Position numbers and translations under genes: made by a program. From the NCBI GenBank assembly GCA_020027875.1, contig JAHRHA010000014.1:1-64000 (forward strand): a stretch of 64,000 bases of DNA. Direction: 5' to 3'. The notes under the pieces were generated by a model, which had not been told where the DNA came from, searched no databases, and saw only the letters and a program-made list of their open reading frames with translations. Positions 26,032-35,900 of the stretch are shown here, piece after piece (within the stretch, counting starts at the first letter, position 1; each line of letters opens with the position of its first letter). Source of the DNA: Micromonosporaceae bacterium. Its GTDB lineage: Bacteria > Actinomycetota > Actinomycetes > Mycobacteriales > Micromonosporaceae.

Positions 26032-26918
26032 CCGAAGCGGTACAGATCCTCAGTCGAGGGCTGGGCATCGGCAGCGTGTATGCGTTGCTGGCGCTCGGCT
26101 TCGTCATCATCTACAAGTCGACCAGGGTCATCAGCTTCGCCCAGCCGGCCTTCATGCTTGCCGGTGCCGTCCTGGCGACCTACCTCGTCATACCGCTCGG
26201 ATTCTTCGCGGCGGTGCCGCTCGCCGCGCTCGGCACGGCCGCGCTCGCCCTCGGCGTCGAGCGCGTCGCGGTGCGTCCGATGGTGGGTAGACCGGCGTTC
26301 ACGGTCGCCATCATCACGCTCGGCGTGGATGTGGTCGTACGCGTCTTCGCGAGTGCCTTCATAGGGATCGAACTGCGGCAGGTCAGGGATCCCTGGGGCC
26401 TCAAGTCGACCATCATCTTCGGCACTGAAGTGCAGCAGCGCCACATCGCGATGCTGGTCACTACGGCCGTAATCGTCGCGGCGCTGTATGCGTTCTTCCG
26501 GTTCACCCGGATGGGTCTGGCGATGCGGGCGGCCGCCTACGACCAGGAGGCGGCCATGGCCCAGGGCATCTCGGTCGGTGCGGTGTTCGCCATGTCGTGG
26601 GCTATCGCCGGTGCCCTCGCCGCGGTCGGTGGCGTCTTCGCCGCGACGGGTGGCGGCAGCGTCGAGCAGACCCTGTGGATCATCGCCTTGGTCGCCCTGC
26701 CGGTGATCATCCTGGGTGGGTTGGATTCGCTGCTGGGCGCCGTCCTCGGCGGGCTCATGGTCGGCGTGCTGCAGGAACTGGTCGCCCAGTACCAGCAGTA
26801 CTTCCCCGAGTGGATGGGCGGAAATATCTCGGTCATCACCCCGTACGTGGTGATGCTCCTGGTGCTGCTCGTGCGGCCCTATGGCTTGTTCGGCACCCGA
26901 GAGGTGGAACGCGTGTGA
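26028..26918 (+). CDS. livH: Branched-chain-type ABC permease (LivH)
   Basis: 296 residues with about eight helices. LivH features include ALGFVIIYKSTRVISFAQPA, the coupling loop GLAMRAAAYDQEAAMAQGIS and GGLDSLLGAVLGGLMVGVLQ. Overlaps the synthetase (ATGA) and livM (GTGA) by 4 nt each. Forms the membrane channel with LivM. Confidence 0.9.
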   Translation: MTEAVQILSRGLGIGSVYALLALGFVIIYKSTRVISFAQPAFMLAGAVLATYLVIPLGFFAAVPLAALGTAALALGVERVAVRPMVGRPAFTVAIITLGVDVVVRVFASAFIGIELRQVRDPWGLKSTIIFGTEVQQRHIAMLVTTAVIVAALYAFFRFTRMGLAMRAAAYDQEAAMAQGISVGAVFAMSWAIAGALAAVGGVFAATGGGSVEQTLWIIALVALPVIILGGLDSLLGAVLGGLMVGVLQELVAQYQQYFPEWMGGNISVITPYVVMLLVLLVRPYGLFGTREVERV

Positions 26919-28063
26919 GCGGCACCAAGCTGTCGGGCCGGCCGATGCTGTACACCTCGTACGCGTCGGAGATGGCGCTGCTGAACACCACCACCAAGAA
27001 GGTGATGGTCGGGCTGCTCCTGGTGTTCGGTGCGGCTGCGCCGTTCATTTTCCCGGACGCAGGCGGTGCTGGGGACTCGCCCCTCGACATAAACCTGCAA
27101 TTGCTCGCCAACGCCTGCATCGCTGCGATCGGCGCGATCGGACTGGGCCTGGTGACCGGCTACGCCGGCCAGGTCTCACTGGGCCACGCCTTCTTCCTCG
27201 GCATCGGGGCGTACACCGCGGCGGTCATCAGCGGCACCGATCGGACTGGACGCTTGGTGGGGTACGGGGTCGACGAGATCCTCATCTGGCTGCCCGCCGC
27301 GGGCATCGTCGCCGCGATCGCCGGCATCATCGTCGCGCCTCTCGCGACCCGACTGCGCGGGCTATACCTCGCCATCGTCACGCTCGGTCTCGTCTTCATC
27401 GGCGAGCACTTCTTCAAAGAGCTCACAAACATTTCGGGCGGAACCAACATCGGTCGGCCCGCCCCCACCGCCACGCTGTTCGGGGTGCGCCTGGACGTCA
27501 CTGACCCGAACTTCAGTCGGGATCAGAAGCTCTACTGGCTCGCGTTCGTGCTCTTGGTCATCTTCGCGCTCGCCGCGCGAAACCTCGCCCGCTCCCGGGT
27601 GGGTCGGGCGTTCAACGCGATTCGTGACCGCGACATCGCCGCCGGCGTCATGGGGGTGAACCTGGCCAGATACAAGACGGTTGCGTTCGCGGTGTCGTCG
27701 TTCTACGCGGGCTGCTGCGGGGCCTTGTTCTTCATCGTGTCGGGGTTCTTCGTGCCGGAGGCCTTCAACCTCGAGCTGTCGGTGCTCTTCATCGCGATGG
27801 TCCTCGTCGGCGGAGCGGGCACCATTTCTGGGGCGATCCTCGGCGCATTCTTCTTCACGCTGCTGCGCCCGGTGACCCGGGCGCTTCCGGAGTATGTGCC
27901 GTTCATCAGCGATGTGTCGAGCGAGTCACCCAACGTCTTTCAATTGGAGACGGTGCTCTATGGGGCGCTGATCATCGTGTTCCTGATCTTCGAGCCGCGC
28001 GGCCTATTCGGGATCTGGTTGCGCATCCGCAACTACTGGAAAGCCTGGCCATTCTCCTACTAG
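26915..28063 (+). CDS. livM: Branched-chain-type ABC permease (LivM)
   Basis: 382 residues from GTG 26915, overlapping the livH stop by 4 nt; the frame is open upstream inside livH but that part is a shadow. Typical LivM text: LGLVTGYAGQVSLGHAFFLG, GLYLAIVTLGLVFIGEHFF and NAIRDRDIAAGVMGVNLARY. About ten helices. It completes the permease pair. Confidence 0.9.
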   Translation: MSGTKLSGRPMLYTSYASEMALLNTTTKKVMVGLLLVFGAAAPFIFPDAGGAGDSPLDINLQLLANACIAAIGAIGLGLVTGYAGQVSLGHAFFLGIGAYTAAVISGTDRTGRLVGYGVDEILIWLPAAGIVAAIAGIIVAPLATRLRGLYLAIVTLGLVFIGEHFFKELTNISGGTNIGRPAPTATLFGVRLDVTDPNFSRDQKLYWLAFVLLVIFALAARNLARSRVGRAFNAIRDRDIAAGVMGVNLARYKTVAFAVSSFYAGCCGALFFIVSGFFVPEAFNLELSVLFIAMVLVGGAGTISGAILGAFFFTLLRPVTRALPEYVPFISDVSSESPNVFQLETVLYGALIIVFLIFEPRGLFGIWLRIRNYWKAWPFSY

Positions 28064-28100
28064 CGAAGTCCCCCGCCTAACCAAGGAGGAAACACCCACG

Positions 28101-29417
28101 ATGAAACGTCTAGGAGCCATTGCCGCGGCCGCGGTGCTGGTGCTGGCGGGTGCGCTCGCCGGTTGCCGTGGCGCGGACAGCACTGGCACGACCGATGCCA
28201 GTGGCATCAAGACCGATATCGGTGTGACCAAGGAGCCGTGCCCGTCGGCAATCGACAAGGCAAAGGGCTGCATCTACCTCGGCACCATCTCCGACCTGTC
28301 GGTCGGACCGTTCTTCCCGCTCGCGGTTCCGATCACCAACGCCCAGAAGGCGTTCTGGAACCGGGTCAACAAGGCCGGTGGCATCGGCGGCAAGGAGATC
28401 GACGTCACCACGTACGTCAAGGACAACAAGTACAACCCGCAGACCCACAACGAGGTCTACCAGGAGATCAAGGGCAAGGTCCTTGCCCTGGCCCAGACCC
28501 TCGGCTCGCCGACGACGGCGGCGATTCTCGGCGACCTCAAGGCGAACAACATCGTCGCGGTGCCGGCGTCGTGGACCTCGCTCTGGGCCTTCGAGGACGT
28601 CATCCTCGAGTCCGGCGCAAACTACTGCATCGAGTCGATGAACGCCATCGACTACGCCAAGGGCGCCAAGCCCACCATCAAGAGCGTGATGGCCGTGCAC
28701 TACGCCGGCGACTACGGCGACGACGCCGCGGCCGGCGCCAAGTACGGTGCGGAGAAACTCGGCCTCACCTTCACCGATGTCAAGACCGACCCCGGCGCGG
28801 CGAACCAGGCCGGCGCGATCGCGCAGATCCTCACCGCCAAGCCCGACCTGATTATCCTCACCACCGCACCGACCGAGGCCGCGGTCATCGTCGGTGGCAT
28901 CGGCGCTCAGGCCCAGACGACCGGATACGCCCCTCAGGTCATCGGGACCAGCCCGACCTGGAACCCGGCCCTCAACGCGTCCGCGGCCGCCCCGGCGTTC
29001 GCGGCGCTCTACCTGCAGTCCGGCCCGTGGCAGACCTGGGGGGCTAACACCCCTGGTCACCAGGCCATGCGGGCGGCGCTGGGCACTCCGTCACCGCTCG
29101 TCGACGGCTACACGGCCGGCTGGGTGTGGTCGTACCCGCTAAAGGCCGCGCTGGAGAAGGCGGCCGCGAACAAGGACCTTACCCGAGCGGGCCTGCTCGC
29201 CGCGGCGAAGTCCCTGACCTCGGTTGACTACGAGGGCATGCTGCCCTCCGGCGCCGGCAACTACGCCGGCGGCGCCGACGGCGGTGTAGTCCGTTCGACC
29301 GTGATCTCCAAGCCGGACAAGGCCGCCCCGACCGGCGTCACCGAGGTGTTGCCTCCGACCGTCGGGCCAACCGCGCAGGGCTTCAAGCTCGAGAAGGCCT
29401 GCTACACCCCCGCCTAA
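28101..29417 (+). CDS. ABC transporter substrate-binding lipoprotein (Peripla_BP_6/LivK-like)
   Basis: 438 residues, ATG 28101 with AAGGAGG upstream. Lipoprotein signal with lipobox LAGC (Cys22). The mature region (KGCIYLGTISDLSVGPFFPL, FWNRVNKAGGIGGKEIDVTT, later DVKTDPGAANQAGAIAQILT) is the type I periplasmic-binding fold of the LivK group. It ends the operon and is followed by a terminator-like dispersed element. The linked acyl-CoA synthetase argues for a carboxylate ligand rather than Leu/Ile/Val. Confidence 0.9.
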   Translation: MKRLGAIAAAAVLVLAGALAGCRGADSTGTTDASGIKTDIGVTKEPCPSAIDKAKGCIYLGTISDLSVGPFFPLAVPITNAQKAFWNRVNKAGGIGGKEIDVTTYVKDNKYNPQTHNEVYQEIKGKVLALAQTLGSPTTAAILGDLKANNIVAVPASWTSLWAFEDVILESGANYCIESMNAIDYAKGAKPTIKSVMAVHYAGDYGDDAAAGAKYGAEKLGLTFTDVKTDPGAANQAGAIAQILTAKPDLIILTTAPTEAAVIVGGIGAQAQTTGYAPQVIGTSPTWNPALNASAAAPAFAALYLQSGPWQTWGANTPGHQAMRAALGTPSPLVDGYTAGWVWSYPLKAALEKAAANKDLTRAGLLAAAKSLTSVDYEGMLPSGAGNYAGGADGGVVRSTVISKPDKAAPTGVTEVLPPTVGPTAQGFKLEKACYTPA

Positions 29418-29435
29418 CACCGAAGGTAAGCCACC

Positions 29436-29512
29436 AAACCCGCCGATCATGACCTGGAGGTCATGATCGGCGGGTTTTCGCGACGGTCAGCTCATGATCA
29501 CGGCGATCTTGA
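29436..29512 (+). repeat. Dispersed intergenic hairpin element, copy 3 (plus orientation)
   Basis: The best-formed copy: perfect 20-bp arms at 29436-29455 and 29458-29477 (core GATCATGACCT), a 2-nt GG loop and a run of four T. The conserved tail CGCGACGGTCAG then ATGATCACGGCGATCTTG follows. It begins 18 nt after the binding-protein stop and should terminate the operon. Confidence 0.9.
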
Positions 29513-29567
29513 CCGCCAGCTCCCCTAGACTGGGTCGAAAGGTGCAGGTCGGACCTAGGAGGCGAGC

Positions 29568-29951
29568 ATGACTGGTCGAGTGGTTCACTTCGATTTGCCG
29601 TTTGACGACCCCGTCCGGGCCAAGGCGTTCTATCAGGAGGCGTTCGGTTGGGCGATCAGCGACGTGCCCGGCATGGACTACACGATTGTCACAACGGTCA
29701 CTTCCGATGAGGCCGGGATACCGACCGAGCCCGGCGCCATCAACGGTGGGATGGCGCGTCGCCAGGAGCCGTTGACCGCGCCGACCATCACGATCCAGGT
29801 CGACGACGTCGGGCGGGCTCTCGACACCGTGGAGAAACTGGGTGGCAAGGTCGTGCAGGGCCGACGGGAGGTCGGGGCGATGGGATTCACTGGCTACATC
29901 GCCGACCCCGAGGGCAATGTCGTCGGTCTCTGGGAGGACAAGCAGGACTAA
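29568..29951 (+). CDS. VOC-family (glyoxalase/bleomycin-resistance-like) protein
   Basis: 127 residues, ATG 29568 after TAGGAGG. One VOC domain with paired beta-alpha-beta-beta-beta modules: VVHFDLPFDDPVRAKAFYQE, ITIQVDDVGRALDTVEKLGG and GFTGYIADPEGNVVGLWE. The metal-binding positions (His7 or nearby, Glu123) are plausible. Substrate unknown. Convergent with the DUF6328 gene 6 nt away. Confidence 0.85.
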   Translation: MTGRVVHFDLPFDDPVRAKAFYQEAFGWAISDVPGMDYTIVTTVTSDEAGIPTEPGAINGGMARRQEPLTAPTITIQVDDVGRALDTVEKLGGKVVQGRREVGAMGFTGYIADPEGNVVGLWEDKQD

Positions 29952-29957
29952 CAGTCC

Positions 29958-30476
29958 CTATCTACCCGCGCCGTCGCGGTCACCATGGCGGCGGAGCAAG
30001 GGCAGCACGCCCCACAGCAGGACGAACCAGGCGCCGGCCACGACGGTGACCACGATGGCGAGCGTTCGGCCCATCACAACGTCCGACACGAGCAGGATCG
30101 CGCCGACCATGGCGACCAGGAGGAACGCTAACCCTCCGGAGGCCATGCGATGAGCCGACCGGACGAGTTCCGGCTTGCGGCCGCGCCGGAAGAGCATCCG
30201 GTGGTAGGCCACCGGAGCGATGATCATCGCTGCGGCGGCAGCGGCCGACAGGAGCGCCACCGAATAGACGACGCGCTCGAAGGCGTCCACCGTTTCGAAC
30301 CGGGCCGCGAACGGCAGCGTCAGCAGGAACGCGAAGAGGATCTGCACGCCTGTCTGCGCGACCCGTAGCTCCTGCAGCAAGTCGCCAAAGTTGCGGTCCA
30401 GCCTCTCTGACTCGGTCTCATCGCTCCTCACGCGGCTAGTGTGACCGACCAAGGGGGCGGCAAACGTGGTTGACAT
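29958..30476 (-). CDS. DUF6328-type four-helix membrane protein
   Basis: 172 residues from ATG 30476; GTG codons further in are alternatives because no Shine-Dalgarno precedes the ATG. Conserved text SERLDRNFGDLLQELRVAQT then GVQILFAFLLTLPF, and three further helices (VYSVALLSAAAAAAMI, GGLAFLLVAMVGAILLVS, LAIVVTVVAGAWFVLLWGV). This matches the DUF6328 membrane family common in actinobacteria. No known function. The frame continues far upstream, antisense to the YihY gene, and is not coding there. Confidence 0.75.
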   Translation of the reverse strand: MSTTFAAPLVGHTSRVRSDETESERLDRNFGDLLQELRVAQTGVQILFAFLLTLPFAARFETVDAFERVVYSVALLSAAAAAAMIIAPVAYHRMLFRRGRKPELVRSAHRMASGGLAFLLVAMVGAILLVSDVVMGRTLAIVVTVVAGAWFVLLWGVLPLLRRHGDRDGAGR

Positions 30477-30524
30477 GTCGCGTCGGCGGGCATATCTCAT
30501 CCGACGGCGACCCGAGGAGGAGAC

Positions 30525-31535
30525 GTGGCCAGGATCGGCGGGCGGACCAAAGGGTACCGTGACCGACTCGTCAGGCTGCTGGCCGTGGGCCCGAAACGGC
30601 CATCGGAGCTGACCTGGCGAGCCTGGTTCGGTGTCGTGAAACGGACCATCACCGAGTTCATCGACGATGACCTGACCGATCGGGCGGCTTCGCTTACGTA
30701 CTATGGCATCCTGTCCATCTTCCCGGGCATGCTGGTCCTGGTCGCCGGGCTCGGACTGCTCGGCAGGTCCACTACGGACGATGTCGTGGCCAACATCCGA
30801 GCCCTGACGCCCGGCCCCGCACGAGAGATCATCGCCACCGGGATCGCGGACCTGCAGCGCAATCAGGGCGCCGCGGGCGTGTTGGCGATCGTCGGTCTGA
30901 GCATCGCGTTCTGGTCGGCGACCAGCTACATCGGAGCGTTCATGCGCGCCGCCAACGCGATTTACGACGTTCCGGAGGGCCGGCCGCTGTGGAAGACCCT
31001 GCCCATCCAGATCTTCGTAACGGTCGTCACGGGCATCTTTCTCGCGGTAAGCGCCCTGTCCGTGGTGCTCACGGGCCGCTTGGCGCAACAGGCGGGCCGG
31101 GCCTTCGGGATCGAACAGGAGACGGTGCGGGTGTTCGACATCGCGAAATGGCCCGTCCTCGTGGTCGCGCTGGGGCTGTTGATCGCTCTGCTTTATTGGG
31201 CGGCTCCCAACGCTCGGCAGGGCGGCTTCCGGTGGATCACCCCGGGCAGCGTCCTCGCCGTCGCCGTCTGGGTGATCGTGTCGGCCGGCTTCGCCTTCTA
31301 CATTTCGAGGTTCGATTCCTACAACAAGACGTACGGCGCATTGGGTGGCGTCATCATATTCCTGGTCTGGCTGTGGCTCACGAACGTGGCCGTGCTCCTC
31401 GGGGCCGAGTTCGACGCGGAGCTTGGCCGCGCACGGGCGATCGCCGCCGGGCTTCCGCACGACGTCGAGCCGTACCTTCCGCTCCGGGATGTGCCCAAGC
31501 AGACCGCTCAGCCCGTGGGACCCGAGCCGTCGTAA
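30525..31535 (+). CDS. YihY/BrkB-family inner-membrane protein
   Basis: 336 residues from GTG 30525 with GAGGAGG upstream. Six helices with family signatures DRAASLTYYGILSIFPGMLV, YIGAFMRAANAIYDVPEGRP, AAPNARQGGFRWITPGSVLA and GALGGVIIFLVWLWLTNVAV. The family was once called ribonuclease BN in error, and its transport or envelope role remains unresolved. The 3' end overlaps the convergent carboxypeptidase gene by 28 nt. Confidence 0.87.
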   Translation: MARIGGRTKGYRDRLVRLLAVGPKRPSELTWRAWFGVVKRTITEFIDDDLTDRAASLTYYGILSIFPGMLVLVAGLGLLGRSTTDDVVANIRALTPGPAREIIATGIADLQRNQGAAGVLAIVGLSIAFWSATSYIGAFMRAANAIYDVPEGRPLWKTLPIQIFVTVVTGIFLAVSALSVVLTGRLAQQAGRAFGIEQETVRVFDIAKWPVLVVALGLLIALLYWAAPNARQGGFRWITPGSVLAVAVWVIVSAGFAFYISRFDSYNKTYGALGGVIIFLVWLWLTNVAVLLGAEFDAELGRARAIAAGLPHDVEPYLPLRDVPKQTAQPVGPEPS

Positions 31536-32806
31536 GCCGACTCCACTGCGGCGGGGGAGGCCCGGGCGGCCCGTCGTCGCGCCATCACGAGCACGGCGAG
31601 CCAGCCGACGAAGAACAGGGTCGCCATCGCACCGACACCGGCTACGACAACCGCCCGCGCCGAACCCACGCCGGCTGCGCCCATCTGCGCCGGCTGCCCA
31701 GCTGCGGACGGCGGCACCGCGGCCACCAGTAGCGTCTCGGCCTCGCCCGGATCGACCAGCCGGCCCACGGATGCGTCGCTCGGTACCGAGAAGCCCCAGT
31801 CGAGCAGCGCCGCTGCCTGCTGCCAGGTGCGGACCGGCCGGTGTTCGGCTCCCAGCATGGTGACGACCAGGCGCCGACCCTCGCGCTGCGCCGCGCCGAC
31901 GAAGGTGTGACGCGCGATGTCGGTGAAGCCGGTCTTCCCACCCATGGCGCCGGGGTACTCGGAGAGAAGCTTGTTGTCGTTCTGGATCTGGAAGCCCACC
32001 TTGTGCTTGGGCGGCTGCGGCGGGATCTGCGCTGCGGTCGTCGCGGCGTAGCGCCGGAAGTCCTCGCGGGCGAAACAGGCGCGCGCGATCAGGGCCAGGT
32101 CGTAGGCGCTGGTGACCTGACCGGGACCGTCCAGTCCGGACGGGGTCTCGGCGTGGGTGTCGAAGGCGCCTAGTCGGCGCGCCTCGACATTCATCGCCGA
32201 AAGGGTGCCCGCCACGCCCTGCGGGCCGCCGCCGAGGCGGGCGAGCACGTTCGCGGCGTCGTTGCCGGAGTTGAGCAGCAGACCCAGCCAGAGCGTCTGC
32301 ACCGAGTACTTGCCATTGAGTACCAGCCCGACGGCGGAGCTGCCCGGCTCGAAGTTCAGGTCGCCGGCGTTGACCGTGATCACCTGGGCCGGGTTCAGCA
32401 TCGGCAGCACCGTCGCGGCCAGGAGGAGCTTCTGCAGGCTCGCCGGAGCCCCGTACTCATGCGGCCCGCACGCCCCGAGCACCGCACCCGTGTCGAGGTC
32501 CGCGACCACCCACGACGTCGCGCTCAGGTTCCCCGGCGGCGTCGGCGCCGAGTCCGGCACGGCGAGCCCTTTCGTCGCCAGGCCGTCGCCGCCGATCACC
32601 GGCAGGCCCGGATCGTGCGTGGGCATCGGCGACGGGGTCGGCGCGGGCGGGTTCGGCTTGACCTTCACGGTCGGGCAGGGCGCGTACGGGGACGCCGTCG
32701 CCCGAGCGACAGGGGCGGTCCCTGCCGTCGCTGCCGCCGGGACCGCCAGCCCGGCGCCGACCAGTAGCGGGGTGAGGATGGCGGCCGACAGGCGCAGCGA
32801 TGTCAC
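31508..32806 (-). CDS. D-alanyl-D-alanine carboxypeptidase (S11 family), membrane-anchored
   Basis: 432 residues. Signal peptide to about residue 29 and a Pro-rich spacer (45-90). The serine-peptidase domain has S123-L-Q-K126, S180-G-N182 and K291-T-G293, the three penicillin-binding motifs of PBP5/DacA-like enzymes. A C-terminal helix (about 378-405) and an Arg-rich tail anchor it. It trims the terminal D-Ala of peptidoglycan pentapeptides outside the cell. Convergent overlap with the YihY gene. Confidence 0.92.
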   Translation of the reverse strand: MTSLRLSAAILTPLLVGAGLAVPAAATAGTAPVARATASPYAPCPTVKVKPNPPAPTPSPMPTHDPGLPVIGGDGLATKGLAVPDSAPTPPGNLSATSWVVADLDTGAVLGACGPHEYGAPASLQKLLLAATVLPMLNPAQVITVNAGDLNFEPGSSAVGLVLNGKYSVQTLWLGLLLNSGNDAANVLARLGGGPQGVAGTLSAMNVEARRLGAFDTHAETPSGLDGPGQVTSAYDLALIARACFAREDFRRYAATTAAQIPPQPPKHKVGFQIQNDNKLLSEYPGAMGGKTGFTDIARHTFVGAAQREGRRLVVTMLGAEHRPVRTWQQAAALLDWGFSVPSDASVGRLVDPGEAETLLVAAVPPSAAGQPAQMGAAGVGSARAVVVAGVGAMATLFFVGWLAVLVMARRRAARASPAAVESAYDGSGPTG

Positions 32807-32992
32807 ACGCGAAGATTAACCGGCTTCAGGCGTCGCCGTGGTCCAGCGCCTGCACCAGACGTGTGGGTGCGATCACCCGGGTACGCACCGTAGGTTTGGG
32901 TGGATCACGGAGTCGGGTACGCAGGTGGGCCTGATACTGCCCCTGGGCGACGAACCCGGCCTCGGATCCCAGAGCGCCAAACGTCGTGCGGC

Positions 32993-35900
32993 CTACGTCA
33001 TTCGGCCGACAGCTCCGCGCAGGCGGGCCAGGTCGCGCCGGCGCCGCTCGTACGTCATGGCGAGGCCGACGAGGAGCAGGCCGCCGACGGCGAGCGGGGC
33101 CCAGCGCGGCAGAAGGTCCCAGGCCAGTACGACCTCGTGCAGCGCCACGATGCCGAGAACGACGCCGCCGACCACGACTGGGGCCTGCCGGCGGCGAACC
33201 GAGCCCGCCACGACGACGAGAAGGGCACCGGCCCCGAGCAGCAGCCGCCGCCAGGGAAAGCCAGCGGTGGGCCCCGACTCGACGAGGACCATTGCGAGGC
33301 TCGGCAGGAAGGCGGCGCAGAGCGCCGGGCCGTACGCGACCCAGCTGCTCAGGTCGGGCCGGGCTCGCAGCGCCGCCCACCCGGCCAGCAACGCCACCAA
33401 CGCCAAGGGCAGGGTGTACGCCTCGACGAGCACCACATCGCGCCCCGCCAGCAGCAGCCACCAGGCGAGGAGCTCCCACGCGGCGGCGGTCGCGGTGAGC
33501 GCCGCACGCCCGGAGCGGCTCGTCCCCGGCCAGAGCGCGCGCAGGCCGACTACGACGCCCCAGAGGGTCGACACGGCCGCCGCCAACCCGGTCGACCCGA
33601 CCGTGAACAGAAGCGCCACCACCGCTCCGGCGTGAGCGGCGGCCTGCACGGCGACCGACTCCGTGCCGCGCGGCCGCAGCCACGCACCGAATGCGAGTGA
33701 CACCGCGGCCACGGCGAGAATCCAGAACGCGACGTCGCGTGGCCTGAGGTCGGCCGCGAGTCCGGCCGCCGCCGCGGTGGCCAAGGCCGCGGCGACGGCT
33801 GCGAGCCAACCCCACACCCGCCAGGAGACGGTACGACCGGCGGCGCCCACCGCCGCGGCGGCAACCACGGTGGAACCCAACGCGGCGATCGTGGCCCACT
33901 CGACGGTCAGGGCCCCGGCGAGACCAGCGCCCACGTATGCGACGCCCTGGGTGGTCGCGATCGTTGCCCGCAATGGGCCGACCCGCATGAGCGCCGCGAC
34001 CACGATGATGACCAGACCAAGCAGCAACGTGGCGGCGGGCACGGCCGGCCAGGGTGCGGCCGCCGCGGTGAGCCCGACCAGGATCGCGGTCGGACCGCCG
34101 ACACCCAACCCGCCGACGGCCGACCGGATCCTCGGGCGCACGGCGTACGCCACCGTGGCGGACGCCACGGCGAGCAGCGCGAGCGCCACGGCGTCAGTGC
34201 CCGTGACCTGCACAGGGTCGGCGAGGCCACCGGGAGGAGTGAGACCGATCCCGGCTGGCACGCCCGACCAGACCGCGCTGAGCCAGCTGTATGGCAGCGC
34301 CACGACCTGGAGCACCGCTGGCAGCACGTCGATCGCCAACATGAGCGCGCCGGGTATTGCGGCGAGACCCGCGATGGTGGCGCCGACAGCGAGAGTGTTG
34401 CCCCGGTCCGCGTTGTCGGTGAGGGTGTCGGTGTCGGTGTCGGTGACGGTCGTGTCGGACTCGGTCAGCGCGGGCGTGATGGCCAGCAGCGCCGCGGCGA
34501 GCACGATCAGCTCGATGGCGGCGTAGGTTCCGACCGGCTCGACGCCGCTCACCGCCACCACCGTCGGCCAGACGACCGCCGAGCAGACGGTGGCCGCGAA
34601 CCCGTACCACGTGAAGGCCGGCCACCATTGGCGGATCGCGACCAGTCCACAGAGGACGAGCCCGACCGCGGTTGTCGTCCACCGTCCCACCCACCACGGC
34701 ACGACCTCGGCGCTGACGAGAGCCGCCCCCACGGCCGGCGGGAGAGCGACCAAGCCGGCGAGTGTCGCCGACCCGCCGACGATGCGGCGATGCGCCAGCC
34801 GCTCTACAGTGGATCGGCCCGATCTGCTCAGCGCGCCCAGCCCGACACCGAGCACGGCGATGGCGCCGAGGATGGCGGCGGTGTTCTCCGGCCGGGCGAG
34901 GCTCGCCAGCACGGCGTGCACCGTCAGGATTGCCGCACCCAGACCCGGCACCAGCGCTGCTCGGCTGGACCGGGCGAACACGGCCGCCGACGCGAGCAGG
35001 GCCGCACCGGCCAGGTCCACGATCGACGGTGCCCACCAGTCAAGCGCCACCGAACCAGGCAGGGCGAGCACGGCCAGGACGGCGCTCGCGACGATCGCAT
35101 CGAGCCAGGTGACCCGGGGTAGCCCGGCGGCGGCGAGCGCGGCCAGTAGTGCCACGGTCATGAGGCCCAGCGCGGCGAGCAGTTGCCAGTCGAAGCGCGC
35201 GCCCGTCGTGACGGTCGCGTGCCACATCGGAAGCGCGTTCGCCACGGTCTCGCCCGCAGCGATCAGCGTCATACCGAGCAGCACCACGCCGAGTACGCCG
35301 GCCGCGATCAGGGCCCCGGCGCCTGGGCCTGGGCGTGCGCCGGCCGGAAGCAGTCGGGCCGTCAGGGCGGCCAGAATGGCCGCGGTGGCCACGACACCGG
35401 CGGTGAGCACGAGTGCTCTCGTCGGCCAGGCGAGCGTGACGAAGCGCGAAGCACTCGCGGCGCCGGAGAGGACGATCAGGCAACCGGCGAGGGCCCGGAA
35501 GGCGGACGAGCGCGTCAGTGCCGCGCCCCCGGCCAGGACGACCGCGACCATCAGGACCGCCAACCCAGCCCATGCGGCCTCGCGCCCGGTGTCCGCGTCC
35601 ACCTCCGCGATGAGAGCGGCCAGGGCCGCCACGCTGAGCGCGATCGCGTGGAGGATCCAGCCTGTGGTACGCCGGGCTGTCGCGACCACCGCCGCGGCGG
35701 TCGGCGCCGTCGTCGGCCCGGTCGTCAGTGTGGTGCGGGTGCTCCGGAAGGCGACGAGGAGGTTCAGTGCTGCCACGCCGGCTGCGACCATCGACCAGCC
35801 AGCCGCGTCTGGATGCCACTCGGCTGCGACCAGCGGAAGCACCGGCTGGGCCGCCACGATGGCGGCGAAGGTCGGCCCGACGAGGCGGGTGAGGGCCCGG

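Noticed and set aside
32826-32992. Open minus-strand stretch reading EAGFVAQGQYQAHLRTRL after the giant membrane gene
   Set aside because: It has no usable start codon between the preceding stop and the readable part, and upstream it is a shadow of the giant gene; not enough to call a gene, though a relic is possible.
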